NCBI GenBank assembly: GCA_016858145.1
Contig: JAEHOE010000058.1
Span: forward strand, 1-64,000
Length of the DNA stretch: 64,000 nt
Direction of reading: 5' to 3'
Source: Edaphochlamys debaryana
Taxonomy: Eukaryota; Chlorophyta; Chlorophyceae; Chlamydomonadales
Shown here one piece after another: positions 10,921 to 24,200 of the stretch. A model generated the notes under the pieces. The model saw only the letters and a program-made list of their open reading frames with translations. It was not told where the DNA came from and ran no database searches. Positions within the stretch are counted from its first letter, which is position 1. Each line of letters begins with the position of its first letter. The translations under genes and the position numbers were made by a program.

Positions 10921-13900
10921 ATGCTAGGGCTCAAGCCACAGCTACTGTCCGCGCCCGCTGCAAAGAGGTGTCATCTGCGCGGCTGCATCATCCCAAGCGC
11001 TGTCTGCGCACGGGTGGCCTGGCAACGCTTGAAACGCTGTCAACGCCTTGCTGCAACAGCCGCGGACGTATCGCGGAGCTCCACCGAAGGCACGGGTAGG
11101 GCACGCCCTCGCTTTACTCCCCCTCCAGCCTCCCCGCCCTCGTCCCTTGGTCGTCCACTCGAGAGTCGACCGCCTCTTGCAGCTCCCTTCCCGCTCTCCT
11201 CTCGGGTCGCTCTCTCAACACCCCTCCTTCAGCCTCCCCTCACCGACGAAGGACTTCGTCGTCCGCTCGAGGTCGTCGACTCTTGCCGCTCCCTCCTCTC
11301 TCTTCTTCTCAAACTCCCGCACCCCTCCACCCTCCTCACGCAGACCCCACCCGCCACGCCTCCTCGCTGTGCCGGGTGCTGGGCCTGCCCGAGCCCCTGC
11401 TCATGCAGCTGGTGCAGCGCTGCCCCGCGCTCTTCGCCTTCAGCCCCGAGGCCCTGGGCGCCACCATGGGCGCAATCTCAGCGCTCACCGGCCTGCAGGT
11501 GCGGCTGGCGTGTGGACTGTGGAGGGCTGCTCGTGTAAGCCAGGGTGTCCTCTCCCCCCCCCCGACTGGTGGGATGGCGGTAGGAGCGGGTGCGCGTGTG
11601 CCTGGCGGCAGCAGTGCCTCGAGGCAACCGCAGGCAGCCGACATCAGCATAGAGGCAGTGCCAGCGCAAGGGCAACATGGCCGCTCGGGAGTTCAGCTCT
11701 TTGAGGATCCCTCGGGTGCAGGGCACAGCCCACGCTCCGCCTGCCCAAGCCCGCTTTCCTGACTACGGTACCTCCGGGCCGAAGAGCCACCTACCCCGCC
11801 GCTGCCTGTCCTTCTCCCCACGCCTGCTCCCCCCCCGCAGCCCCACCAGCTGCCCCAGCTCGTGGCCGCCGACCCCTCCCTTCTGCTGCAGCCGGACCGC
11901 CTCAAAGCCAACATGCGGGGACTGGCGCAGGTGCGGTAGGGCGGCGAAGGGGTTGAGGAAGGTTGGGGGCGAGCCGTGGTAGCACTGTCCGCGAGGTCCT
12001 GGAGACGCCATACAAATCATGCCAGTGTGAGGTCGTTGCAGCGGTTTTTTGTGCCAGCGCGAGCCCGCCTCGGGAGGACCTGAAGTTCCTCTTCCCTGCT
12101 CCTCCCTCCTGGGGGCCCCAAGGCGCTGGGGGTGCCCCTACCCGAGATCGTGTCCCTCGCCAGTCGGGAGCCGGCGGTGCTGGCGCTGAGCGGGGCGGAG
12201 GCGGAGGCGCGGGTGGAGGCCGTGGCGGGGTTGCTGCTGCCGCAGGTGGGGCCGGCTGGTCACACGCCAGCCGGGCTGTCGGGGCTGTGGACAGCCGTGG
12301 GGCCGGCGAGTGCATGCGCACAGGGGCTGATGGGTTAGAGGTCCGGGTGGCCCCTGCTGACTGCGTGCGTGTTTCTGGCCGCAGGACGGCTCCGCTGTGG
12401 CCCTGACGCGGGCGCTGCTGGACGCCCCGGGGGCGCTGCTGCAGCCGGAGCCCTCCGAGCTGGAGGGGCAGCTGAGGGTGGGGCGGGGGTGGGGGGCATG
12501 GGTGGATGGGGGCCATGGACGGAGGGGGGCACAACGAGGACGAGCAGCATGGGCAGGGTGGCTGGAGCGTGCAGCGTGGGGAGGAGGCGGTGGAGGGCGC
12601 GGGACGAGAAGCAGCGACGCGGGTCATGTGGCTGGGCGGCGACTTGGTCCCGGTGGTCTTCTCGTGTGACACGCTGCCTTTCCCCACGCCCCTCCCAGGC
12701 GCTGGAGGCCGCTCTAGGGCCGGTCGTCGGCCCCAGCGGCCGGCCCACGGCCCCCTGCTCCTCGGCGTCTCCCTCCACCCAGCCGGCAGCCGCCGACGCA
12801 AATACACGACCACAAGCTGAGCGCGGCTCGGCACCACCCTGCTCGGGCGAGGCCTCGTGCAGCGTCCGCGGCAGCGTCGAGGGCGGCTGCCGCGCTGAGG
12901 GCAGTGGCGGCGAGGCCCGGACCGTGGACCCGGCCCTACGCCAGGCGGTGGCGGCGGTGGTGCTGGCTCGGCCGTCGCTCCTGGGCACCCCGCCAGAGAT
13001 ACTGGCCGGGCGGGTGGCTCACCTGGCTCGCAAGGCGGGAGTGCCAGGGATGCAGGTGCGGGGGGTTGCGTATAATGGGGGCAGCAAGCGGCGCTGTTCC
13101 CGCGAGTACGGGCTTTACGTGGGCTTGTAAGGACTGCCTTGGGAGCTGGGGTACGGTAGGGTTGTGGCGCAGGCTTCCCTGGATCCCTGGAACCTGCAGG
13201 CTTGAGGCCTCAGCATCACATCTGGTCCTACGCTCTCTCGGCGCCCTCTTCTCCCCCTCCCCCTCCCCTTCCCCAGGTTCTGCATGCCGTCCCCGCGGGC
13301 CCCAACCTGCTGGCCGCCTCCTCCTGCTTCGTGGATCGCCACTGCGCGGCGCTGGCGCAGACCCTGGGGCTGGAGCAGGGGGGACCGGGGGCGCTGCGGC
13401 GCGACCCGGCCCTCACCTCCGGCATCCTCCGGCCCTCCTCCACCACACCCTCCGCCACACCCTCCACCATACCCTCCACGGCAGCCTCCGCCGCCCGCAC
13501 GCCCTCACCGGCCGCGACCTCCTCAGGCTCAGCCTCCACCTCCGCGCCCTCGGGCGCCCTCGCCTCCGACCCCACCATCGCCGCCGCCGTGGCGGCGGCC
13601 GCTGCCGCCTGCGCCGCCGCCGAGGCGGAGGCGGAGGCGGCCCGCATGCTTGTGGCACGGCCGGAGCTGCTCGGCCAGCACGTGACGGCGTTAGCGGCAA
13701 AGTGGCAGCTGCTGGGAGGTCTGCTGGGTTCAGACCCCGCCTGGGCGCGGGCGGTGGCGGACACGGGCGCGGGCCAGAGGGCGGAGCTTCTGGCGCTGCC
13801 GTACACCACGGTGGCGCGGCTGAGGTACCTGGCGGACCGTGGGCTGCAGGTGGGACGGGCGGTGTGGGGTTTGTGGGGAGGGCTGTGGGCTGGATGGGTG

Positions 13901-14159
13901 GCCGTGATGATGGGCTGCTGGAACCGGAGACTGGGCGGGATGGCGGCTGGCTGGGCGGGCAGACTGCCGCCTCCGGGTCCTTCTGCTGCACAGCGGTTCC
14001 CCTTTCTGACCAGCCCTGTGTCCTGCCCTGCCGCACCCCCAACCCCAACCCCAACCCCGCCACCCCCAGGCCTCGGTGCAGCCGCTGGAGGCGGTGCGGC
14101 TGTCGGATGCGCTGTTCCACTACGCACACCCGGGCTTCAAGGACTGGCTGAGGGGCTGA
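10921..14159 (+). CDS. mTERF-family organellar protein
   Basis: Predicted mitochondrial transcription termination factor-like protein. Members bind organellar nucleic acid through repeated helical motifs and act in transcription, splicing or ribosome assembly. Exons: 10921-11095, 11344-11498, 11841-11930, 12123-12245, 12385-12477, 12699-13055, 13277-13849, 14070-14159, in phase, about 551 residues. Exon 1 encodes an Arg/Ala/Ser-rich, acid-poor N-terminus that fits a transit peptide. The later exons give mTERF-like repeats with Pro-x-Leu/Phe motifs (LVQRCPALFAFSPEALGATM, LVAADPSLLLQP, VLARPSLLGTPPEILAGRV, MLVARPELLGQHVTALAAKW). Low-complexity Ser/Pro/Ala inserts interrupt exons 6 and 7. The ATG at 10921 was chosen because its phase joins exon 2. 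The splice acceptor of exon 4 (AAG) is weak. Substrate and organelle are not determined. Confidence 0.75.
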
Positions 14160-14348
14160 GGAGCGCAGGACTGGACGTTGGAGAGTTGCTAAGAAGCATG
14201 CGCTGAGGAACTGATGGGGGGCTGCAGAGGGCTGGGTCTCTTGCGGCTGGGGGCAAGGTGGTCGCAGGGGTGTAGCATGAGGGGCGCAGCGCTGGGTGGA
14301 ATTGTGGGTTGTGATGCAGGATAGTAACCTGCGCTGTAGTTGCCTGAC

Positions 14349-14353
14349 TGTAA
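14349..14353 (+). terminator. TGTAA polyadenylation signal of the mTERF gene
   Basis: TGTAA lies 190 bases after the stop codon. Confidence 0.45.
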
Positions 14354-14359
14354 GCGATA

Positions 14360-15090
14360 GCGGGGCCATAAGCGCGGGTGTGCGCCGTTGTTGTCGCAGA
14401 CACAGAACGTCGCAACGACCGGTAACATCTCTATGAGGGGCAGCCGTCGTAGCCGCGCTGCCGCGGATGACGAACCACTGTGTGCCGCTCACAATGTTAT
14501 CTGTGGACCTCATTGTGAAGGCTGGCGGGGAGGCACGGGGTGGACGGAAGCAGTGATGGCCGATGGTTCCGGCGGGATCAGGAGGCAGGAGCGAGGGACA
14601 AAGGATATCTGGAATTCTGGATGGACTTGCACCATAGTCAGCAAGCGAGCTGGCGGAAGTCTGGACATGGCATGTAACCTTGCGGGCGCCAGGTCGAGGT
14701 GGGGTTGGAAGCCTGGAAGGCGAGGGGGGGCGGTGGTTTCGATTCCTGGATGGGCCGGCGGATCATACATTCCTACATGCCGGCGTCGCACGGCCGTTAC
14801 AAAGCGATGATTGTGCGAGACAAAAGCGGTTGTACTTCCTGCCGTGGTTCCCCCTCAACCTGCATATGCGCCACGACCAAGGGCCTCCTGCTTTGCAATC
14901 CAAACGCCTCGAGCTCAGCAAGTACTATTGCGAGAGAATCTAACGTACCGGTATCCAATGTCCAGCGCAGTCGACCAGGTCGGAAGCAGTCCTGAGCCCC
15001 CAAGAAACACATGCTCGCCAGCGACAGCCCCTGCAAGCCGCCCCCGAAACTCGACATCACACACCCACCCACCCAGACTCCATCTTTCGA
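14360..15090. other. Convergent intergenic space
   Basis: Lies between the mTERF 3' end (+) and the kinase 3' end (-). TTACA at 14797-14801 is TGTAA on the minus strand and may end the kinase transcript. No gene is seen. Confidence 0.4.
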
Positions 15091-15228
15091 CTAGGCCTTG
15101 CGCTTCTTGGCGGCCTTGTTGCTTGCCGCAATGGCGGCCTTGTGAGCCGCCGACAGCGGCTTGCCCGTCTTGGTCGCCGCAATGGCGGCCTTGTGAGCCA
15201 CCAGCCACCGAGCTTTACCCCCCGCCCC
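15091..15228 (-). other. Orphan modular Lys/Ala-rich C-terminal frame
   Basis: An open minus-strand frame of 45 codons ends in TAG at 15091-15093. It holds two copies of a module, VAHKAAIAATKTGKPLS and AAHKAAIAASNKAAKKRKA, closing on a basic KKRK. At DNA level a 20-bp block covering the AHKAAIAA core is repeated exactly. The spacing of GKPLS and AHKAAI recalls NUMOD3-type modules of DNA-binding homing-nuclease proteins, but two short copies are thin evidence. No ATG is present and no in-phase splice to the kinase exon was found. It may be a final exon of an alternative kinase transcript or the stump of another gene. Confidence 0.4.
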
Positions 15229-15233
15229 TTAGT

Positions 15234-18200
15234 CTATCGCGCAGCCGGCGGTTTGGGGGCTCCTGCGCCTCCCGCAGGCCCGCTCACGGTCCCCCCCGCC
15301 CGCTGGCGGGCGCCCCGCTCCACCTTCCACTTCCGTATGTCCGCCATCAGCCCACCCAGCTCCACACCCGCCGCCAGGCCCGGCGCCGCCAGGCCCTCCC
15401 GCGTCGCCGCCGGCGGCGCCACGCCGCCCGCCGCTATCGGCGACGCCGTGCGTGCCGTTACCCCCCCTCCCCCTCCGCCCCCGGCCGCCTGACTCCCTTG
15501 CACAGGGCCCGGTGGCAGGTAGGGCAGCAGGGAGCCAGACACGACGGGCGCGTGTTCCCCACTATCTGCGCCCTCCCCGTCGGAGGCTGCCGGTGGTAGC
15601 CGGCTCGCCCGTTTCCCTCCGTCTACCCCCACATCCCCGGATGAGCCTTCCGTGGCGGCGGCGTAAGCAGCCAGCAAGCCGCCGCCGGGCGCCGCGCCGC
15701 CGCTGGACGGGCGGCTGCCCCCGTCGGAGACGAACCCATGGCCGCCGCTGGCGCCTGCAGCCGCCGCCGCCGCCGCTGCTGCTGCAGCCGCCACAGCGGT
15801 GGCGCTGTTGTTATTGCTATTCCCCGCTGCGGACTGCATGGTCCGATTGGAAAGCGACCTCAACTGGTGGACCACCGAGGCGCCGGACAGCACTGGCGGC
15901 GGAGGCTCATGGTCGTCTCCACCAGCGCCGTCGCCGTTTTCCCTCCGGTGCTGGGGCAGGCTGAAGGGATTGATGGGGCCGAGCGCACGGCCGCCGTCCT
16001 GCGAGCTGGTCCCGGGCGGCGGCGACGACGGCACTACAGCGTCCTGGGAGGACTGCGGCACCAGACCGTTGGTGCTGGGCGGCCGGGGCCAGGACTCGGT
16101 GCGCAGCGGCGCCAGAACGCCCGCGGGCGCTCGGCCGAAGCTGCTGCAGCTGGGCAGGCCCAGGGCCATGCCGCCGCCGCCGCCGCGGCCGGGGCTGACG
16201 GAGAGGGCGCCGGGGCCCCCGCCAAGCGGCGCCGGCGGCGAGCGGGATCCTTCCGGGTCCAGCGGACCGCCGTTGCTGGGGCGGGAGACCCGCAGCGGCG
16301 CCAGCTCTCGGAGGGAGCCCATGCTGTGGCTGGGCGCCAGGAGGCCCCCGGGCACGGACCCCGGCTCAGTCAGAGCCTCGGCCCGGCTGGCCCGAAGCGC
16401 CAGCACGCCGCTGGCGCCCGCGCCGATGGGGGTGTCGGGTCCGGGTCGGAGCGCGGGCAGGGGCCCCGCGGCGGAGGCCCGGATGGGGTCCCGCAGCGGC
16501 AGCGGCCCCGCTGAGCGGCGCCGGGGCGCCGGCGGCGCGAACAACACCGGCACGTCTCCGGCCCCGGCCCCTCCTCCTCCGCCGCCGCCCGAGCCCTCGG
16601 CGCTCAGCTCGTGCCCCGGCGCGGACACAGACCCGCCGCTGCCGCTGCTGCCAGCCGCCGCCGCCGCCAGCGGCACGGCCCTGGGCGACGCCGCCGCCGC
16701 CGCCGCCGCCGCCTGCCCCGCCGCCACGATGGTCTCTGCGATGCTGAGGCCGCCCTCAACGGCGGTTCCGAAGCTGAGGCTGCCGCTGGAGGCCGTGCCG
16801 CCGGGCACCGACGACCCGAAGCCGCTGCCCGTGCTGGTGCTCGCCAGGCTGGCGCCCAGCGCCGCAGCGGCCGCCGCCTTGGCGCCCGCGCCCGGGCCCG
16901 GCCCGGGCCCGACTGAGGCTGCGGGACCCGCGCCCCTGCCGGTGCCGGCGCTGGGGCCCTTGCCGGGGCCGGCGCCGCCGGCTGGCTCGCTGGGCTCTGC
17001 CGCCAGGGCGTCCAGCTCCTCCTCGTCCCCCACACTGGACTGCAGCGTCAGCGACCAGATGCGGCCCAGCACCTGGCGGGAAAGGAAGCGAGAGGGCAGG
17101 CAGGGCAGGGCAGGGTTGAGGGTGCGGAAAGGCTGCGGGCGCAGTAGGCACGCGACACCGTCTGTCGGTGTGCTTGCCAGAGGCCAGCAAGTACGTGCTC
17201 AGCACGCATCGCCCCAACAGCGCACCCGCATTTCTGCGCCCTGCCAAGTGCCGACGCAAGCCCAGCCACCGCCCTCACGACACCCCACTGCCCCCCGCCC
17301 CCACACGCACCTCTCTCGTGGCGCCCTCGTCGCGTCCGTCCCACACCTGCGCCAGCTGCTGCTGCAGGTCCTGGAAGGAGCGGTCCAGCAGCGCCTTGGG
17401 CAGCGCGGGGGCGGGGCGGGGCTTGGGCTGCCGGGCGGGGCTGGGCGCGGCGAGGGAGGAGACGGAGGAGGAGACGGAGGCGCGCGGGTGCGGGGAGGGC
17501 GCCTCAGAGCTGGCGCGGAGGGGCTGGGAGGGGGAGGGGGTGGTGGCGGAGGAGGCGGGGACGGTGGGGGAGGCGGCGGAGGTGGAGGTGGACGGGGAGG
17601 CGCTGGCGGCAAGGGTGCGTGCGGGCTGGCGCGGCGGCGAGGCGAGCTGCCGCGAGGGAGCCGCCGCGGCCTTGGCTGCAGGTGAGGGCGCCGTGGAGGT
17701 ACCGGGGCTGGTGCTGGCACTCTGTGAATCGTCCTCGTCCTCCTCCTCGTCCTCATCGCTCTCCTCGTCTTCGTCCTCGTCCTCGTCCTCCTCGCCTTCG
17801 TCCTCCTCATCCGTCTCCCCCTCCTCGCCCTCCTCCTCCTCGTCCTCGCTCTCCTCCTCATCTTCGTCCTCCTCCTCCTCCTCCTCGCTCTCCTCCTCGC
17901 TGCTCGTCGCCTCCTCAGTCATCTCCGCAGAAAGCGTAGAAGACATCATCGAAGCCTCCGCCTCCGCCTCCGCTTTTGCCCGAGCGCCCCTTCGCGGCTT
18001 AGCCTCCGGCGACGGCGATACAGACACAGAGGCAGACGCCGACGCCGATGGAACCGAGGGACTGGCGGCCACGGTGCTCGGAGACGCAGAAGCCGAAGGC
18101 GCAGGCGAGGCCGCCACAGCGGCTGCGGGGCTGCCCGACCCTGGCTTCGACTCCACCCCCGCCACTGCGGCGCTGGGCGCTTTGGCGGGTGGGGGGGTCG

Positions 18201-21200
18201 TCGCTTGCGCGGGAGCCTTCGCCGGCGCAGGCGCAGGCGCGGAGCCCGGCGTTGGTGTCGGTGCCGAAGGGGAGGCCTTGGCCTGAGCCGGGGCAGGCGG
18301 TGTGCCGTGTGCCTGTGCCGGGGATGCGGCGGGCGAAGGCGTCGCAGCGGGCGCCAGGGCCGGGGCTGCAGGCTTGGCGGGAGGTGACGCCGTCGTCGGC
18401 GCAACCGCTGGCTTGGCAGCCGCGGGCTGAGCCGAAGCAGCAGACTGCGCCGCCGGCTGGGCAGGCTTGGCGGGGCTCGCCTGGGGGCTTGGGGCAACGG
18501 CCTTGGCAGCCGGCACTGCCGACGCCTGGGGCGCAGTTGCTGCTGCCGGCTTTGGGGCGGCCGTCGCCGCAGGTGCGGGTGCGGTGGCTGACACAGCCGG
18601 TTCTGCTGCCGCCGCCGCCGGCTTGGCTGCAGCCGCCGCTGCTGTCGGTGGCCCGGCGGGGGCCGGGGCCGGGGTCGCGACGGGCGCTGCGGGGGCCGCT
18701 GGTGCAGGAGAGGTTGCTACCGGCGTTGGCTTGGCCGCCGCCGGTGCTGCTGCTGAGGGCGCAGGCGCCGCTGCCGGCTTGGGCGCCGGTGCCGCTGCCG
18801 GCACTGCCGCCGCGGACGGCGGATGGCTTGCTGCGACAGCGGCTGCAGGCACTGAGGTGGCAGGCGCCCTCGACGCCGGCGGCGTTTCGTGCTTCTGCGC
18901 CGCCGCTGCAGGTGCAGGCGCCGCCGCTGCGGTACCCGAGCTTCTGCCACTCGTCCCCGCCGCCGCCGCCGCCCCCAGCGATCCGACCAGGCTAGCACGG
19001 GCGGGGCCGGCGCGGTCCGGCACCACCGTCTGCACCGTGTGCCCCGTGCCGCGCGGGGGGCTGGCCTGCGTGCGGGGCCGCTCCCGCTGCGGAGACGGGG
19101 AGCCGCCCGCGGCGCCGGGGCTGGGGGCGCTGCCGCTGCGGCCGCCTGCCGCCCGGAGCCGGGCAATGTCCAGTGACGCCAGGGCCTCCTGCCACTCGGA
19201 GGACGCACGCAGCTCTGCGGGCGCGGTGCGGGGAGAGGAGGTGCAAGTCGGCGAGTTGCTGGTATACCGGTAGCAGGGTTGGTGACAGTCAGCGCGTTGA
19301 GGATGGTGTGGTTGTGGGTGTGGGAAAGGGCCGCACCAGGTATGTGCTCCGCCGCCTGCTCCAGGAGCTCCCGCCGCATGTCCTCGAGTAGGGCCGCGCC
19401 CTCCTCCTCCTCGTCATCCTCCTCCTCGTCGTACTCGTCAAAGGCGTCATCGTCGTACTCGTCTACACGTGTGACAATTGGGTTGGAAGCGCGCGCGAAT
19501 CGGGGAGATGCCAACATGAAGACGTGTCCAGCCGTTTCCAAGCGCCCCTCCGCAACGACCCTTACCTTCGTCGTCATTGTACGGCTGATCGCTGTCGTAC
19601 TGATCCTCGTCATCGTAGTCGATCAGATCATCCTCCACCTCCTCTGGCGGGGGCGTGGCGTAGCCGGCGGCAGGCGAGTCTGTCTTGGCGGCGGAGCCGC
19701 CAGCGGAGGCGGCGCCCTCTTCGGCTGCGCTGGTGCGCGGAGGCGGCCGCCGCCGAGGCGGGGTGCTGGCGGCCGCAGCCTCAGAGGGGCCGGGGGGGCG
19801 GCGCTCCGGCTCGATGCCGCCGTCGTCGTCTCCGGCGGGGCCCAGCCCAAGTGCGGCTTCGTAGGCGTCCACATCTGCGCCCGGTCGGTTGCGAGAGGAA
19901 CGCAGGCGTCAGCCGCTATACGCATTCCCAGATTTCCCACCCATCTTCCCGCAGGCATTCTCTCGCCAAGAGCATCGGCCTCTTGTCCATAACCCCGCGT
20001 AAAGCAACATTGCTCAGCCCTCCTTGCAGTGCGCCACTCACCGAAGTCCTCATCGTCCTCCAGCTCCTCGCCTCCGTCCTCGCCCTCCAGCTCCCCCCGC
20101 TTGCCCGTCTGCCCGCTGTACAGCAGGCGGTTGCGCGTGCGGAAGGCAATCAGCTCATCCTGCCCGGCCGCGGTGGGGTCCGTCAGGCGGGCGGCCAGGA
20201 TCTGTTGCTCGGCCGCCTGGGGTTTGGGGGGGCAGCGACACCCCATCCACGCGCAAGTCAGGGGCCAAGACAATGCGAATGACAAGGAGGAGGAGGCTCC
20301 GGAAGGAGCCCAGGACGAGTTCTGAAGTCAAGCGGGCTTCGGAGTGGCAAAAGCGCTTACCGCCGCCTGCTTGCGCTCCCTCCGTGCCAGCAGCTCCTGC
20401 CGCAGCAGCTCCAGCTCCGCCTCGCGGGCCCGCACCGCGGGGTCGCGCTCGCGCCGCTGCTGCCGGACCTTTGGGGGGTATGTATCAAGGCCGGGGCGGG
20501 AGCAGGGGCGAGGCGGGGTTGTGATCAGCGAGCTGGTTTCTCAGGGCCCAGGGGTGGTGCGAAAGCAGATGCGGGTGGCCGTGACGTGACAGGGTGGTGG
20601 TTTCGCCCCCTGCACCCCAACACGCAACCCCGTAACCGCAATGAGGACCCAGCGGGCTCGGAAGGCACCCGCAGCCCCCCGTGAGCGCTGGCAGTAACCG
20701 CAGGCCCCCACCTGCTCCCTCGTGATCCGCTGCTCGAACTCCCTGGCCCGGAACCGCCGCTCCGCCTGCTCCTGCTTGCGTGCGTCGTACTTGGCGCCGC
20801 TGTCCCACTGGTGCACGCGCTTGGCGTAGGGGTCCAGGCACAGCGGCCCTACGCCGCCCTTGGGGCTGGCGGCGGCCGTGGAGCCGCCGCCAGTGCCGTC
20901 ATCGCCGGCGGCGGAGGACGCGGCGGCGGTGGAGCCAGTGCCGGCGCCGCGGCGGCTGCGGCGGCTGGGCCCGCCTGGGCCCGCGGAGCCGCAGGACCGT
21001 GAGCCCAGGGCCGCGCGCTCGAGGCGTTTGATGGCGTTGCGGGCCTGGCTGGGCTTGACGCGGGGGGGCATGGCCGAGGGCCGCTCTGCGGAGGGGGACC
21101 AGGCGGGGCACGCGTGTTGCTTAACAGCGTATGTTGGCAGGGTGGAGGGAGCGGGGCCAGGCAGCAAGATGATGGGGAGGAGCGCAGACATGCAGGGTGA

Positions 21201-24200
21201 GACCAGGCGTATGCGGGGGGGCTGAACGACGCACCTGAGTCCAGTGCGGCCTTGGCGCTGCCCAGGCTCAGCAGGCGGGCAAGGTGCCGCCGCACGAAGG
21301 GCTGCGACAGAAGGTCCTGCAGGGAGGGGTACGGCAGACGTCAAGCACCGAACGCGGCACCATGCGCGCATTTTTAAGCCCTGAGCTACGGTCCATATGC
21401 GGCTCCAGGATCCCCACCCACGAATGCACGCGTCTCCCTGCCCCCAACGCGGTGGCGTTGCCCCCAACGCAGTGGCTTCGACACAGAACCACCGAGCGTC
21501 GACACAACTGGAGGGCCAGGACCCCCCATCCCACAGGCCCACGCGCCTGTGTGGTGGGTCGGTCGTCCGGGTCAGCCCGCAGCATGCAGTTGACGAGCTG
21601 CTGGAAGGGGCGCGAGAACTGGGGCGGCAGCGGGTCGTAGGCCACACGCAGGATCTTGAACTGCGGGGGGCGGGGGACGGGGAGGGGGCGGGGAAGCGGT
21701 AAGGGTGGAAGGGTGAGCAGAGGAGCCCGGAGGGATCTAGGGGGCAGGAGGAGGGCAAGCGCCCCCGTGCGCAGCATGCGGAGAGGTCCTCCAGGAGCGT
21801 GCGGGGCCCCACCATGAGCTGGGGAAGGCCCATGGCCTCGAAGGCCGTACGGCGGGCGGCCATCTCGTACAGCACACAGCCCAAGGACCACACGTCTGGG
21901 GAAGGAGGAGGCGGTTGGGCAGGGGTTAGGGAGCTTCCAGGAAGGGGTGGCCGGTTGCCAAATTCTGGTGTAACCGGGTGGGTGACAAAGTGGGTGCTGG
22001 GTCCCGCTTTGCAGTCTGGCATACTGCTCGCGCGTTGCTGCCTCGAAGCGGCCCCCCCTCCTACGCGGTACACACGCCAGCGCACCTGACGCGTAGGTGT
22101 AAGGCCGGCTGGCCAGCACCTCCGGGGACATATAGAAGGGCGTCCTGGAGAGGGCGAGGGGCGCGGGGGAGGCACACGGCCTTCATCAGCCCATCCAGGG
22201 TCACAAACACCATGGGCCCTTCCCTCCCTCCTCGTCCTCGCCCAGGCACTCAGTCAGCCTGACCTCCCCAGCCCTGCCTGCTCGCGGCTCACCCAATGTG
22301 CCCTCTCCCCGTTCTCCTAGCTAGCCTGCTGCGGCCTCCACACCCCCTCCCCGCCGCCTTGTACTCACCCCAGGCACGTGATTGCCAGCTCAAAGGTGCC
22401 CGCCATCTGCTTGGCCACCCCCAGGTCCCCCAGCTTCACCACCCGCCGGTTGGCGGCAAGGAAGATGTTCTCCGGCTTGAGGTCTGGGGGCAAGGGGCGG
22501 GGGCAAGGGGCGAGGGGCAAGGGGCGAGGGCGGGATGAGCTTGAGGCGGCTTGCAGAAGAGCTGGCCTGGGGGCCCTGGCCCGACGGCCGAGTACCTGGG
22601 GCCCGTAACCGGACGACCGCAGCTCCCCACAGCTCCCCGCAGCAACCTCCCGTACCCCAGCCCGACACCACCGCCACCGCGCCCCCACCCCGAGCCCGAA
22701 CCCCGTGCCTCACCCCGGTGCATGATCTTGCGCGAGTGCAGGTGGTGCAGCGCCATGAGCAGCTGCACGAACCAAAACATGATCAGGTCCTCGCTGAAGT
22801 AGCTGGGGCGCACGGACACGCCGCCGCCGCCCCCTGAGGTGTCCGAGGGCGGCGGGATGGGCGCCGGCGCGGGGCTGCCGAAGGTGGTGAAGGCGCCCGC
22901 GTCCGCCTGCGGTGCGGCTGCTGCGGGGCCCGCCGGCCGCCCGGCTCCCCCTGGCTCCACGCCGTGGTTCTGTGTGGGGTGCGCGGGACGGGACGCCAGC
23001 CGAGGGTTCTCAGATTGGGCGACGTCGACAGCTTCGCTTTTATGCATGCCTCGGCCTTCCGTGTGGCAGGGCCATACCTACGCCCAGCCTGTGCTTGCAT
23101 TCTGCATCCTCCCTGGCAGCCCAGCCCTCCGCGCCCCCTCCCCCAGACCCCCACACCTTGATCAGCTGAGACAGGGTGCCGCCCCCGCAGTGCCCCATGA
23201 CCAGGCACATGATGCTGTCCCGCGGGTCGCGGTACCAGCCCCGGAAGTCCACCAGGTTGGGGTGGTAGCCAGCCAGCGTCATGACGGCAATCTCGTTGTC
23301 CACCTGGGGAAACGGCCGGAAAGGGGGTGGGGAGGCGTCGAGGGATGGAGAGCGTACAGGGCACTGTGAACCAGGCAGCACAGCTGAGCGCACGGTCTGC
23401 CCCCACTGGCCGAGCGGCTTCCAGCTCTCGCAGCACAGGAGTCCCGCCTCCCCGCCTTCCCAGCTCCTCACGTCGGACCCCGCTGTGCTCATGTTCGGCC
23501 GGCGGTCGAGGCGCTTGACCACCACCCGCCCGCCCGTGTCCAGCTGCCGGGCAAGGTACACGGTCTGCGGGGGGCACGAGGGGGGCAGGAGGGGGGCAGG
23601 AGGGGCGCGGCAGGGGTGGGGTCGTTGGGACCTCCGGGGGTTGCGGTACGAGCACAGCAGCAGGAGAGACGGGTGACTGAGCACCTTGCATGCATGGTCC
23701 TACACCGAAGCCTGGGCCCGCATGCAACCCTCCGAAAGGGCCCTCTGCGCTTACCGCAAACGACCCCGACCCCAGGATCCTGCCCTGCTGGAAGTTGGCG
23801 GGGTCGAGTTCGCGGGGCCCCTGCCGCTTGGCCTTGGCCCGCGAGGGTGACGACACCTCGCTGTCGATCCCGCCGTCCGGCCCCGCCTGGGCCCCCACCG
23901 CCAGCTGTGGACCGGTCGCCCCCGCTGACCCAGGCTCTTCCGGGATCATGCTCAGCTCGGACGGCAGGGCGTCGTCGCCCGCCCCCGCAGGCCCTGCCGC
24001 GCCGTCCCCTGCCCCGCCCTCCGCGTCCCCCTCCGCTGCTGCCCTGCGCTTTGAACTCTTGGACCCCTTCCGAAGCTTGCCTCCCGGCGCAGCACCGGCC
24101 GGCGCGGTGGCTGACCTGCGCCCACTCTTCTTCTCCGCCTTTGTCCGCCCCGCGCTGGGCCCCGCAGCGCTGTCGGCTGCGCCCGCTGCGAGCGTCACCG

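Noticed and set aside
14738..14752. GGTTTCGATTCC, close to a tRNA B box
   Set aside because: It has one extra base compared with the consensus, and no A box or cloverleaf upstream.
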